From assembly GCA_963971535.1 (NCBI GenBank), contig OZ020585.1:22566005-22630004 (forward strand): a stretch of 64,000 bases of DNA. Direction: 5' to 3'. Source of the stretch: Notolepis coatsorum (Eukaryota; Chordata; Actinopteri; Aulopiformes; Paralepididae). The stretch's first letter is position 1, and each line of letters begins with the position of its first letter. A model generated the notes under the pieces. The model did not search any database, had not been told where the DNA came from, and was given only the letters and a program-made list of their open reading frames with translations. Positions 20,396-31,260 of this stretch are shown in pieces. Both the position numbers and the translations under genes were made by a program.

Positions 20396-20672
20396 TTTTT
20401 ATCCACTTTTTCTCCCATCCCAATTTCGTATCATCCAATTCAACCCTCCCCTGTCTCGAACGCTGTTTCTTGCCTCCCACAAGCCGGCTGCAATGTGGAC
20501 TAAGTCATACATAGCATGAGTCCCCTCCGATACTCGAGGTAACAGCAGTCGCATCTTTTCACCTGCGTGGCGCGATCTTTCAGTGTCAGGGGTCTGCGCT
20601 TTGGAGGGGCGCCGCCCCCATCGCTTCCTGATTCTACTGCGCAGGCGTACCAACCGAGGGGGCGGTATTGAG
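20396..20672 (-). mobile_element. tRNA-derived SINE, 3' part
   Basis: Reverse complement of the tail half of the SINE at 25393-25862: ATCCACTTTTTCTCCCATCC, CCCTCCCCTGTCTCGAACG, TCGCATCTTTTCACCTGC. The tRNA-like head is missing, so this is a truncated copy. Open frames across it are not genes. Confidence 0.65.
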
Positions 20673-20689
20673 GCGTTGCAATATCAGTA

Positions 20690-20820
20690 GCCTTTTTAGT
20701 AAGAACTGAAGGGCAAAATGAAAATACGGGAAATTTACAGGAAACTATTGAAACGGGAGGACGGCGGGAAAGAAGTGTCAAATACGGGAGAATCCCAGGA
20801 AAAACGGGAGGGTTGACCAG
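20690..20820 (+). mobile_element. hAT-type terminus
   Basis: ACGGGAGGACGGCGGGAAAG and AAAAACGGGAGGGTTGACCAG form a recognisable hAT end (on the minus strand, CTGGTCAACCCTCCCGTTTT). Only this end is identified. It stops exactly where the element at 20821 begins. Confidence 0.5.
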
Positions 20821-21209
20821 GGCCCTCATGCATCAACGTGTTCTACGCACAGATCTGTGCTTACCCTGTGCGTACGATCATTTCTAAGCAAAGAGTGGGA
20901 TTCATCAATTTGAACTTGACTTCGTGCTTACATCTACGCACAGTTCAGACCTGGCGTACCTAGCGCCCAGTGGTAGAATATATTATTACAACAAGGAAAT
21001 GAGCTTCTGTGCATAATAACACTGGCACGTTCTGTACGAACCGTAGTTCATTATAGTTCATTGTAAAATAGCAACAGTAGTGTAATTATGGTCAAAACCC
21101 TATAAATAGCATTTGGAATAATAGATCTTTCTCTCAGAATGAATGCAGCATGGTTTATATAGCGTTATCGGAATATACGGGGTGTACTGACTGACTGCGC
21201 TCCGCGTAG

Positions 21210-21345
21210 CTTGATTGATTGAAAAGTTTATTAACAGAGTGCAGAATGGGTACAGTACAGTACAGCTCAGTACATACAATTGTTGATTGGGGATGCAGAC
21301 CAACTTTCGTCTTGTTTACATCAGGGTCCCCCATTTTCAATTCAT
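21210..21345 (-). mobile_element. Short retroposon R135, copy 5
   Basis: TTGATTGATTGAAAAGTTTA at the tail side, then the family body, and the 5' end at ATGAATTGAAAATGG (21345). It lies inside the Harbinger-like element. Confidence 0.65.
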
Positions 21346-21659
21346 CATAAATCATAAAGCTCAACTCGTTATTATTCTGCGCAGACCGCAGAAACACGGG
21401 AACGTTTTGATTATATTTAAAAGGCTTTACGTTAAACGAAACAAGTGGAACTTCGAAGCTGTAAGCAGAATACAAGTCATATGAATATAGTGTTCTTCCC
21501 CCTTTTTACTGTATAAGAAAGAATAGAAAACGCATTGCAATGACACTATAGTGGACAGACTATGTATATGATGGGATTCAAGTTCGCGTTTTTGTTGCTC
21601 ATATGCATGCTGTCGGAGTATGATATCTTAATCAAACATTCTAGAACATTTGTCGTCAC

Positions 21660-21800
21660 AGATCATGTCTTCTTCTTCTTCTTATTTGAATTTCCGGCAG
21701 TGTAGACGCATCGTGGCGTATTACTGCCCTCCACAATTCTTGCTTCGCCCACACTTGAGAAAGTTTACACTCCTCTTCTTCTTCTTCTTCTCATCTTCAA
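21660..21800 (+). repeat. (TTC)n-rich simple sequence
   Basis: Two CTTCTTCTT runs (about 21666-21685 and 21774-21795) separated by mixed sequence. No gene. Confidence 0.8.
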
Positions 21801-21924
21801 AACACATTTCTATCGTCTCTGTCTCCTTCTTCTCTGCTCCTCTTGTCATACAATCACAATACAAACATCATCTCCTCTCTTGGAGGGCCCCCCCCAAGAG
21901 GGGGAACCCTCCATCTCATCGCTG

Positions 21925-22530
21925 TTCATCAAGTTGGGGTCGCGACCCAAAGGTGGGCCGCGAGCAGAAACGGATGGGCCGCGAGATGATTTAAAAAAAA
22001 ACAAAAAAAAATAAAAAAAAAACATTTTTTTAATTTTTAATTTTTATAATTTTTTATTTTTTTATTTAATTTTTTTTTGTCAGGCCACTGAACTTAGAAG
22101 CAGGCCAGGACAGTGTTTCTAGTTGTATTCTAAAATTCTATTCTATTGTATTCTAAAATGTGACTATATGGTTTTATATTAACTTAATAAATAAACAAAA
22201 ACGAAAAATCTACTTATTTCAACGAACATTTCAAACTAAATAACAGATTATGCACATAAAACGCTGAAAACAACCGAAGCAACAATAGTATTTTAATGAG
22301 GCTATTATTATTATCATTATTATTTTGCAACAAGTTAGCCCTCTCATAAATAGCACATATAAATGAATAACTAACTTGAACTAACTTAATAGGATTGAAG
22401 TGATATTTGGCTTAAAAAATCGGTCGCCTGACAAAAAAAAAAAAAAAAAAAGCCAGACGATGTGCATTGGGCCGCGGCTCTCTGACGCCTTATTTTCTGG
22501 GCCCCGGCCTGAAAAGTTTGGGAACCCCTG
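21925..22530 (-). mobile_element. hAT-type MITE with A/T-rich core
   Basis: On the minus strand the right end reads CAGGGGTTCCCAAACTTTTC, a typical hAT end. The left side, GTTGGGGTCGCGACCCAAAG, resembles the opposite end. The core contains long A and T runs (21992-22080). It has no transposase, and the exact left boundary and duplication are not settled. Confidence 0.5.
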
Positions 22531-23230
22531 TCCTAATGGAACATAGGCTATGGCATGGATCGTGATATTGTGTGGACTGTTATTATTACTGTACGGCGGT
22601 ACCACCCATTGTGACAGCAGCCTTGAGTCCCGCACACAAACATGATGGAATTCAAGTTCATGTATTAAAGGCAGGATACATCATACATGCAGTGAGATTC
22701 ATTGTTCTTGTATATGCTCTCGTATTATTGTTTATATTTTATATAGGCTACCCAATACTGACATCAAAATAGATTGTAGTATGCCTCTAGAAATCATATG
22801 CAGCAGGTAGAAAATTGACGGGAGATCCATCGCAATTTGGAATAAAATTGAGGAGAACTTTAATCCCTGGGGTATTAATCAAACAACACGGGAAAAGGCA
22901 GTCATATTCCAGCGCGGTCTTTATTAGCCGACAACGAAATAGATGCATCTAAAAATCATATAGCCAATCGAACACAACTAATAAAGGCATTCATATTACA
23001 GCACGGTTATAATGACACACAACCAACGCCAAACAGTGGTCAACGAACGGTCTTTATTAGTATTTTGAGCTGTCCAGGCAGAATTGCAGCAATGGTCTTA
23101 GGGAGCCGTTGATATCTGACATCACCGTTTACAAGTCCGCCTTTTATTATTTATCCCATAATACGCGATAGTGTCTTCTTGGTTCGACAGCAGTGAATTC
23201 TCCGTGGAGTTTCTAACGGGTCGGTCCATT
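22531..23230. other. No recognised feature
   Basis: Interior of the Harbinger-like element. GGTCTTTATTAG occurs twice (about 22915 and 23050) but nothing larger is seen. Confidence 0.35.
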
Positions 23231-23461
23231 ATTTCACATCCCATGGGGGGTGTTTCCTCATTTTCATGACCATATATGGATAATCATGCACGAGCATTGA
23301 CGGTAGAACAAAGTGGTATTCATCATGACAGGTGTGCGTAGAGCCTGCGTACGCAAGTGTGATGAATGCCGACTTCCCTGTGCGTGCGCTAGTTCTACAT
23401 TCCGTGCTTACGTGTGGAAGTAGGTCAAGTTCTACGTCCACGTTGATGCATGAGGGCCCAG

Positions 23462-24720
23462 GTATGGTTCCAATGTAAATGTGCCTTCCTCCGTGCACTT
23501 TCGCCCGCTCTGAAGTCGGACTCGGTGTGCCCGGCCACGCGCACGTTCTCGCACGGAACCTGCGAGTGCCTGCGTTGCGCGACTGGTGTTTGTGCTGTGA
23601 GAAAGTATGTATGGATGTATAGCATGGGATTACATACTTTTTATATGCGCTTCGGGATTTCTTATGAATTGAGACTTGTTTCCTATCTTTTGTTTCCGAT
23701 TTATTTCTCCTTTTGGGAGCAGTCAGTCCATGTTTGAAAGGCTCAGACAACACATTTCAGAGTAAAAAAAAAAAAAACATCTTCACGCTGCAATCACTGA
23801 TTGGACTTTTAAACCTTGCACATACATACTCCCACATTTAGATGAGCCAACCTCGGGACATTTGAAGGCCTGTTTACCAACCCCCCCTCCCCCATGAGTG
23901 AGCCAGTGAGATAAAAGAGTAGAGTAGTGATTATTCTTTTCTATTCTCGCTCATGTCTGTTATCCTCTTGGATAACAACCAAAAGTTCCCCGCCATCACG
24001 TCAGATTCGGCACCTCGCAATGTTCCTCGTTATATTCCTTCAGCGCACTCGCGCTAAATTTAGAGATAAAAGAGCGCCGCAGCCTCTGGATTATGCAGCA
24101 TCGGTGGATTATGGCAAACGCACACGTCTGTAACCTTTTTGTGTGGGACACGGAGACATTATGCACTGTTTCCACTGTGACTCATAAACAAAGGGTTCAT
24201 GAGAAAGTGGGATGGGCATAAGGTGGAGTGGAGCCGCCACCTCGTTAATGTATGATCAGCCTACTTAAGCATGTTAATGCCTTTGAATAATTCAGAATTG
24301 GCAGAATGCACAGAGCGAGGGGAATAGTTGGGCAAGGTCTGCTAGTGCCCCCACCCCTTCATTATCACCCACTAACACACACACACCTTTGCCTCCTGCG
24401 CTGACGGGCCGGCAACTGACAGCAGTGTGCAAGGTCAGGCCAGTCGAGGCTGGCTCACCATCCCCTCACTGGAGAGGCCCCTCTTCATGAAAATGGAAAT
24501 GTCAATTGCGTCTACTCTAGTGATCATGGTCGGGTGTAATTTGTACCGCGGTGACCACCCAAGAATAAACAGCAGATGATCCGCACAGGGCCACCAAGCA
24601 AGCTAGCCTTCCCAATCATTCTGTTTACTGAGCTTGGCACGTTGTGGGGAAAAGGTTCCTTTATTTGTCCTTCGATTTCCCTAGAATGGCACGTTAGCGT
24701 GGTTAGGATGATGTATTTGT
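23462..24720. other. Sequence without identified repeats or genes
   Basis: This stretch matches nothing else I could find in the window. It includes a C-run at 23881-23892 and a short (CA)n near 24375. It is one of the few candidate non-repetitive host stretches, but no exon, splice pattern or long frame is visible. Confidence 0.35.
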
Positions 24721-24723
24721 GTT

Positions 24724-26000
24724 TTAACCTCTTTAGCCCGAGCGATCCATCAGTGGACCGCAAATGACATCACGTCATAAATCAATCTCTCCAGACTGTA
24801 TGACATTAAGTAGCATCCCCCCCCCCCAATGTATCCAAGAGTGAAGACCCTAACCATGTCACAACAGCAGTCATAGTGTATATTTTCAGCAATACGTTTG
24901 TTTACCAATAGGTTGAGTGTTATTAGTGAGATTTTAGTTTATGGAATGTGTTTAAAATTTTGCGAATATCCGCCATTTTGAATTAGCTAAACGTTGCCGA
25001 ATGTAGTCATATGAGGAGAGGGCATCCAGAGCTCTCAATGAGGGTTGAAATTTCGAAAAACGACAGTACCCAGCCGATTCTAGCTTCCTGCAAGCAAATG
25101 ACTTGTGTATGAATTATTTTTATTTCTCTGGATTCTCTACCACAAAACTGAACGTTATTGACATAGATTGGAGCACAGTGAGTGTGTCTACCTTCTGTGA
25201 ACATTTAGCAACAATCCACGTTGGAAACGGATGAAAAATGGCGGAGCCATATCCATTATAAGAATGGAACTGTACACATGATCTGAAGAAGGTCCTGAAT
25301 GAGCTCAGTTTTTCATGTCTGGTCATTTTCAGCATGGTGTTATTCTTCACTGTGAAAGATGCAAAGAAAAATCATAACAATTTTCACAAATTGGCGGCTG
25401 GGTGGCGCAGCGGAGATTGCGCTCGTCACCAATGCAAGAGACTCCGGTCTCGAATCCGGGTGTCAGCATTGCCTCCGGCTTGTTCCGGCCATCATACTAA
25501 CTCATTGGCAGAGTTAGCGGGTGGAAGTGGATGGGTGGTAATCTGGACGTTGTGGACAGCGACTCCTACAGGTCGGTTGGGGGACGCCTGCACAGCAGAG
25601 ACAGGAAATGGCAAGGGTAGTGTGAGCCTCCCACACGTTACACCTCGCCAATGAGAGTCCGCGCTGGCAGGTGAAAAGATGTGACAGGCTGCCTCCTCGT
25701 GTACGGGAGGGGACACGTGATGCAAGGCTTCTATCCTCCCTACAGCCGACCAGTGGGAGGCATATGCGAGCAACGTTCAAGAGAGGGGAGAATTGGAAAC
25801 ACGAAATTGGGATGGGAGAAAAATAGAAAATAAGGTGAAAAAGTGGATTTTCTTTTTTTTACAAATTCATCACAATTTACTCAAGCTTATACCTCAATAC
25901 TAAGAACATGCAAATGGTCCTTGTAGAAGTGGAGCAATCTTCCATTTACTTAGGTATGTATTTTAGGTGGATTTTGAGAAAATAGGGCTTAACAGGTTAA
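24724..26000 (+). mobile_element. TTAA-flanked MITE family B with SINE insertion
   Basis: The left end is TTAACCTCTTTAGCCCG (24724). The right end on the minus strand is TTAACCTGTTAAGCCC (TTAA at 25997-26000). A TTAA duplication and CCTNTTNAGCCC termini fit a piggyBac-type MITE. Without the SINE at 25393-25862 it is about 800 bp. Partial copies lie at 44846-45020 plus 47072-47140, 49626-50040 (minus) and 53895-54200. No transposase. Confidence 0.6.
25393..25862 (+). mobile_element. Full-length tRNA-derived SINE
   Basis: The tRNA-like head has GGGTGGCGCAGCGG as A-box and GGTCTCGAATCC (25446-25457) as B-box. It is followed by a 390-bp body (GCGACTCCTACAGGTCGGTT, GGGGACACGTGATGCAAGGC) and a tail AATTGGGATGGGAGAAAAAT ending in T/A-rich sequence. 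A 7-bp duplication ACAAATT flanks it (25386-25392 and near 25861). Other copies: 20396 (minus), 53663 (plus, 3' part), 55368-55830 (minus). Open frames across it are non-genic. Confidence 0.8.
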
Positions 26001-26121
26001 CATTGTTTTATGTATTATGTTGGACAACACCAATGTAAATGCAGCTATGGTTACATACAGTTGGTTGGTATGGTTAATATAGTTATATTTGCTTACAATT
26101 TTATATGTTTATTTTTGCATA
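26001..26121 (+). repeat. Dispersed repeat shared with 38620-38720
   Basis: TGTAAATGCAGCTATGGTTA, CATACAGTTGGTTGGTATGG and ATTTTTGCATATTAA occur here and at about 38625-38720 in the same orientation. At 38720 it runs on differently, while here it is followed by the TTAA end of family A. Confidence 0.75.
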
Positions 26122-26675
26122 TTAACACATTCCCTGCCACGCAATTTGAGCATCTTATACCATTCTCTGCCAGCACTGTAAGTCTATGGAGATGTTCACC
26201 TTTTTGCAGGGCTATAACTTTTTAAATTGTATTGATAAATTGACATTACTATGGCCCATTCAACATCGATTATCTATCGTTCAGGATGTAGAAACGTTTT
26301 ACTTTTTCATTCATACATTCATACGAAAATACCGTCTAGAATATAAATGTTTTTATCGTTTTCTGCAGTAATTCCTAGAACGTGAGATATAGGCATAAAT
26401 GCATATATAGACTATCAAATGCCGTTTGTTGCCGATCCACGCTATATTAAAATGTTCAACTGTACATGATCCTAAATGTTATGACGCGGATGAACGGAGG
26501 GGGGAGGGGGGGGGGGGTCGTTTATAATTCCGTGATCGTCGTTAAATGCTTTATGTAGTATGGGTGATATATTGATCAGAGCAGTTTGCATGGATAATAA
26601 TAAACAAACAGGCTGAAAGTAACGTCAGCGTCCTCTTACCGTTCGACAATGAGACTGGAGGAAAAAGATCCCACT
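26122..26675 (+). repeat. TTAA repeat family A, longest uninterrupted copy
   Basis: It begins TTAACACATTCCCTGCC and contains CTATGGAGATGTTCACC, the empty-site counterpart of the DIRS copy 1 target, and GGGCTATAACTTTTTAAAT. After a G-run near 26510 it ends in GACTGGAGGAAAAA. It is non-coding. Confidence 0.7.
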
Positions 26676-26983
26676 TATTTGACGGCGATCGCCTAAATCC
26701 ATTTCCGGTTTGTATAATCATAATACACGGCCAAATCGTATCAATTATTGCGTTATGGCAGCGATCGCTACACACGGACGTGTCTACAGTCCCGCAACAA
26801 TATGAGAGTGGCCGGACGCATTTCGGAGACGCACCGAGATCGACTCGTCCATTTCCGGTTTGGCAACTCGCCGATCATCCACCAGGGGGCAGTATTGAAG
26901 CATTGCAGAGTTGTGCCGGCTCACACTGCATCAGACCAGGCTCCGTGAGGGAAATATGAATAACATGGCGAAAAAGTTTCCGG

Positions 26984-27330
26984 ACATGACTTGATGGATG
27001 GCTGTATTGACTTTGCGGTAAATTCTAGCAAGTAAAGATAGTTGTCTAACAAGACGAAAGACGAACACCAGAACTTATCGATGTTCTCTTATACTGGCAC
27101 GCAGCCAATAAGGTATTTATTTCTATGGATGATGATTTTCGTTATATGTTGATGTTTAGCTACGTTTTTTGATGTGCTTTCAATTGCTAATTGTATCATT
27201 TGTATGTATTATGTACAGATTTTACGGTTTGATGGAGATTGGACAAGCTTCATTAAAATCAGTTCAAGAAATCTACTTGTGTTAATTGTGTCGTGCCTGG
27301 AGGATGTCACAGTAAAATCTTAATGCTACA
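26984..27330 (+). repeat. Repeat family G, copy 1
   Basis: GACATGACTTGATGGATGGC through CATTAAAATCAGTTCAAGAA is repeated almost identically at 38880-39195 in the same orientation. The next words here, TGCCTGGAGGATGTCAC, also occur at 43557. DIRS copy 2 starts within the following sequence. Confidence 0.8.
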
Positions 27331-27344
27331 GACAGTAAAATATT

Positions 27345-27547
27345 AACGATAGGTTATGTAGATAACCTAGTTATATTAGTATAGGCTAAGCTCCCGCTCT
27401 GAGCCTTACGAGATACTCTATATCGCCTGTGATACCTAATGTATCTCCCACGAACAAAAACACATGCACCCCACCTGTATGGGGCCCCGCCCCTTATGGT
27501 GGTACCACCCATATAATCATGACTCTGGTCATGACACACCCTTCCTC
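27345..27547 (-). repeat. DIRS copy 2 right ITR and tip
   Basis: 27390-27547 is the 158-bp ITR. The tip 27345-27389 is AACGATAGGTTATGTAGATA onward, complementary to part of the ICR. Confidence 0.9.
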
Positions 27548-27598
27548 GCCAAAAACCCGTCCCAGGAAAAGATCCCTCAAGAGGGAACTCAGGGCGCG

Positions 27599-27698
27599 CA
27601 GAGCGGGAGCTTAGCCTATACTAATATAACTAGGTTATCTACATAACCTATCGTTATATTTCGTATGGCATCGCTCCCGCTCTGAGCCTTACGAGATA
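27599..27698 (-). repeat. DIRS copy 2 internal complementary region
   Basis: Contains ACCTATCGTTATATTTCG, the joined right and left tips around one GTT, exactly as in copy 1. It extends to CAGAGCGGG on one side and ACGAGATA on the other. Confidence 0.9.
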
Positions 27699-27994
27699 AT
27701 GGGGAAGAGCGGGCGCGAGACCCGACAGATGTACCCCCTGAGGACCCGTAAGCCCACATCAAGGGGTGCGGGGAGCCCTGTCACCCCATCCTTCCTAACG
27801 AAGGGGGGGCGCAGTCAACTCCACCTGAATGCGAACAAGAGGGAGCCAGAACCCCTTGAACACACCGTACAGGCGGAACCACGTGTGACTCAACACACTG
27901 CGGCCCATACCCATACACTCCTGCCACCCGACCAAAGGACGGGAAGCAGGAAAGGCCACAGACCCCAGAACCGCCTGGGAGACAGAACCCCCGG

Positions 27995-28710
27995 TCATGT
28001 CCATGAGGAAAACCCTACAAAGGAGCCCGGGGAGGACCATGAAGCTGCAGCACAGATGGCCTCCACCGAGGCCCCACCCAGGAGAGCGGCAGAGGCAGAC
28101 ACCCCACGAGTGGAGTGCGCCCTGACGCCCCCAGGGGGATCCTGCCCAGCCAGCGTGTAGCAGAGGGTAACACCCTCGCACAACCAATGGGACAGGCGCT
28201 GCTCCGACAGTGCCTTACCAGCACGAGCCCCACCGTAACAGACAAAAAGCTGGTCGGTAACCCTGAAATCCTGAGTACGGCTGAGGTAAATCCCCAAGCA
28301 CGGACTGGACATGACAGGTGAAGGCCCGCATCTAACTCACCAGTGTGAGGAGGAGGACGAAACGCCTGAACCACAATATCCCGGGAGCGGAAGGAACTCC
28401 GGATATTCTCAGGCACGAAAGCAGGATTAGGTCGCAGAGTGACACCGCAATCGGTCCGAAAAGACAGGCACTCTGGACGTACCGAGAGAGCACAGAGCTC
28501 ACCTACGCGTTTAGCGGAAGTGACAGCCAGAAGGAACGCGGTCCTGAAGGACAGCTGTCCCAACGGCGCCCGCTCGAGCGGCTCAAACGGGGCCAAGGAC
28601 AACCGACCGAGGACCAATTGAAGATCCCAAGTCGGAGCCAAGGAGCGTTGCACCGGCTTAACGCGTCGAGCGCCAAGCAGGAAACGCTTCACAAGAGGGT
28701 GGCTGAACAA
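27995..28710 (-). pseudogene. DIRS tyrosine recombinase, copy 2 (no nucleophile)
   Basis: Minus-strand frames give LAPTWDLQLVLGRL, TSAKRVGELCALS and, after the same frameshift as copy 1, TDQLFVCYGG, AHSTRGVSAS and DICAAAS-like AICAAASWSSP. The end reads FVGFSSWT instead of FVRFYLMDM, so the catalytic Tyr is lost by an additional lesion near 28010. Upstream, 28689-28874 keeps the N-terminal segment (VAVLSYLQSLLDRLSASTVRVYAAAISSYHEG) that copy 1 has deleted, characteristic of the recombinase's core-binding domain. Confidence 0.85.
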
Positions 28711-29141
28711 GACATCCCCTCAAACCCCTCATGATAGGAGGATATAGCTGCTGCATATACCCTCACCGTCGAAGCCGACAGTCTATCAAGGAGAGACTGG
28801 AGGTAACTAAGGACAGCAACCAGGGGGCAGGAGACTGAGTCCTGGCCCCCCGCCTTACACCACACTTGGAACATACGCCATCTGCCCGCGTAAGCGCGAC
28901 AGTGGAGGGAGCATGCGCATTCCAGATGGTAACACCATCAGGATCAAGGACCTGCGCCCCTCAACGTACCCGTCCCAACAACTGACCTAACAGATGTATG
29001 GGGAAGAATCCCTGGCGGCACGGCATCGGTCCCAGACCTGCCTGGCCATGTCCAGACGCAATCCTCACCCGTCAGGATGAGGGCCGCCCCGCGACAGTAC
29101 ACCTGCACCCACATTCTCCCTGCCGGGGATGTGGGGAGCCC

Positions 29142-29621
29142 TTAGGCCGCGCAGATGGAGGACGCCCATAGCCAGCCGCCCGCCGCCTGGTGCAGACAGG
29201 GGGAGCGTACTCCTCCCTGTCTGTCGATACACGACACTGACGTCGTATCGTCCGTCCTGATCAACACCATTTGTGGACCAGAAGGACCGCTTTCAACACC
29301 AACACATTGAACGTAGCGCAGACCGGGCAGCATGGTTTGCCAGCTGCCCCCTACTGCGTTGGCCCGACGCGTCACCAGCGAGGGAGGCGTCGGTGAAAAC
29401 GCGACGTGAGACAGCGCCGTAACCGTCCTAGGACGGAACCTCCCGAGCGTGTTGACAACACGCTCTGAGATGGATGCCCATAGCCCTCCAACCGTTGACT
29501 GGGAAGAGGAATACTCTACATCCAGTCTACAGCAACCCCAGGCTGGTAGAGACCTGCCTGGTACGAGACCTGACGATCCACCTTGACCGCGAAGGACCAG
29601 AACGTCATCAGGGCAGAACAC
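29142..29621 (-). pseudogene. DIRS RNase H remnant, copy 2
   Basis: Nearly the same 159-residue frame as copy 1, including VLIRTDDTTSVSCIDRQGG, with only one or two visible changes (for example VTRRANAV against VMCRANAV). Confidence 0.75.
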
Positions 29622-29699
29622 TCCGTAACCCCGGATGACGCAGAGGCCCCAGTGCGGCCTCCACGCACTTGGTGAAGATGCGGGGAGCCAGAGAAAACC

Positions 29700-30100
29700 G
29701 AACGGCAGCCTCTGGTACTCATACGCTAACCCTGCAAAGGAAGCGTAGGTAAGCCCTAGGATGGAAGATCGGGGATGCGCATACGCATCCTACAGGTCTA
29801 TGGAGGAGAACCAGACCCCCACCTGACAGTGTTCAACAGGTAGGAGACGATCCAAAAAATGCTGAACCTTCCCATGGGACAGGTCCAGCATGGGTCTTAC
29901 ACCCCTCCCTCCCGACTTCTCGGGCAGAGAACACCGGGAGGAGAACGCCACGACGATGGCTTGCTTCGTCCACAGAGATTGGATCTCGTCGACCAGAGCT
30001 GTCCCTGCTGGAGACCCCGACAACAGGGTCTGTACCAAACCTGAAAACGGGTGGGGTTGTGTAAACACAAGTCCCCGCCTCACCGTTCTCTCCATCTACC
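29700..30100 (-). pseudogene. DIRS reverse transcriptase remnant, copy 2
   Basis: The minus-strand frame 30095-29790 has FSGLVQTLLS, LVDEIQSLWTKQAIV, RGVRPMLDLS and VWFSSIDL. It stops at the same TAG (29790-29792 on the plus strand as CTA) before DAYAHP. Confidence 0.8.
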
Positions 30101-30639
30101 TCGACATATGGTACTGCCGTAGTCATATGTGACGACACTCCCAACGCACCCGCCGTCACGTGGCGCAGGTCCGCCAGGAACTGTAGATAGTTGGCCCGGT
30201 CCCCCCCGCTGTGCGAAGACAACCCTGGAATCGTGCGAGGAGCGCGTTCCGTGTCGGAACACCTGACCCTGACACCACCCACGAGGCAATCGCACCCAAG
30301 GAGGAACCCCGACAGAAAAGGGCCTGTCTGATACGGGGGGCTTCCGATCAAAAAAGCCCCCCCACTGAACACCCCTCCAGAACATGCTGAAGGAGTTGTT
30401 CTGCAGCCGGACATGCAAGGTGTAAGGCCCCCATGGGTTCCTACACACCGTAGCCCTGCAGTGATATCACTACCACCCCAAACCATGTGAGCTGCGACCA
30501 CTTGCCAATATTCCAGGAGTGGGAGCACCAACATGATACCTGGCCTGGCGAAGGCGAGGCCGGGGAAGCCCGCACTGTGTGCCTCAAAAGGTTTCGAGCC
30601 CCCCTGCTGACAACACTCAAGTTGACAGACGTAACACCA

Positions 30640-31260
30640 GGCTCAACCAACACAGTTCAAGGTGTGGGAGCCGCTTGACAGCACAACATTCTCACGGACA
30701 GACCCAGGCTCAGCCATCAACTGGGTGTCAGCCCCTGTCTCCATGAGAAGCGAAAAATGGGGCCGCATACGCTTCAATGAAGGTTCGCGGCCCGCAGCCA
30801 AAGGAGAACGCTCAGAGCCCCGCTTCTGGGGGTACCAGAGAGAGGATTGAACGGGGAGCGGGCTGCTCGCGGCAAAATGACGACGGAGTGGTTTACCAAC
30901 ACCGAAATCACCCAAAATGGCCGATCCCTCGGCCGCCAAGACTGTCGGCCTCGCGATACCCTGTCGATTCTCCAACCAGGGCACCACTGGCGGGGGAAAC
31001 ATGGCCGCCTGTCGAGGGCCCCGTCATCGCCGCTGACGAGGCCGTGCTCTCTCCTCTTCTGGCTGCGCGGTGTGAGGCGGTGTAGGGCCTAGGACAATAC
31101 CGCCCGCGCTCCAGCAGAAGACCAAAATCCCCTGCGGAGAGGGGAACCCTGAGCGGTTATAGCTTGCGGCTGGGTCAAAGCTAATAACGTCAACATCCTC
31201 GACGGAGTGGTTTACCAACACCGTGCGCGATGTGTCGACGTCGGCCGGCCCTCAAGGCCC
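30640..31260 (-). pseudogene. Degenerate gag-like region of DIRS copy 2
   Basis: Counterpart of 13850-14510, with the same EDVDVISFDPAA word (about 31168-31206) and the same Pro-rich frames. Broken. Confidence 0.4.

Larger units (their letters stand above)
20821..23458. mobile_element. 2.6-kb non-autonomous element with GGCCCTCATG TIRs and CAG duplication
   Basis: GGCCCTCATGCATCAACGTG at 20821-20840 is present inverted at 23439-23458. Imperfect similarity continues inward for over 100 bp: GTGCGTA, TTCATCA and CTACGCAC words on both sides. The triplet CAG flanks both ends (20818-20820 and 23459-23461), fitting a 3-bp target duplication as in PIF/Harbinger elements. No transposase is present. 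The interior holds a short retroposon, a hAT-like MITE and simple sequence. Confidence 0.6.

Noticed and set aside
25393..25470. Functional tRNA gene
   Set aside because: A and B boxes are present but the sequence continues into a SINE body with tail and target duplication.
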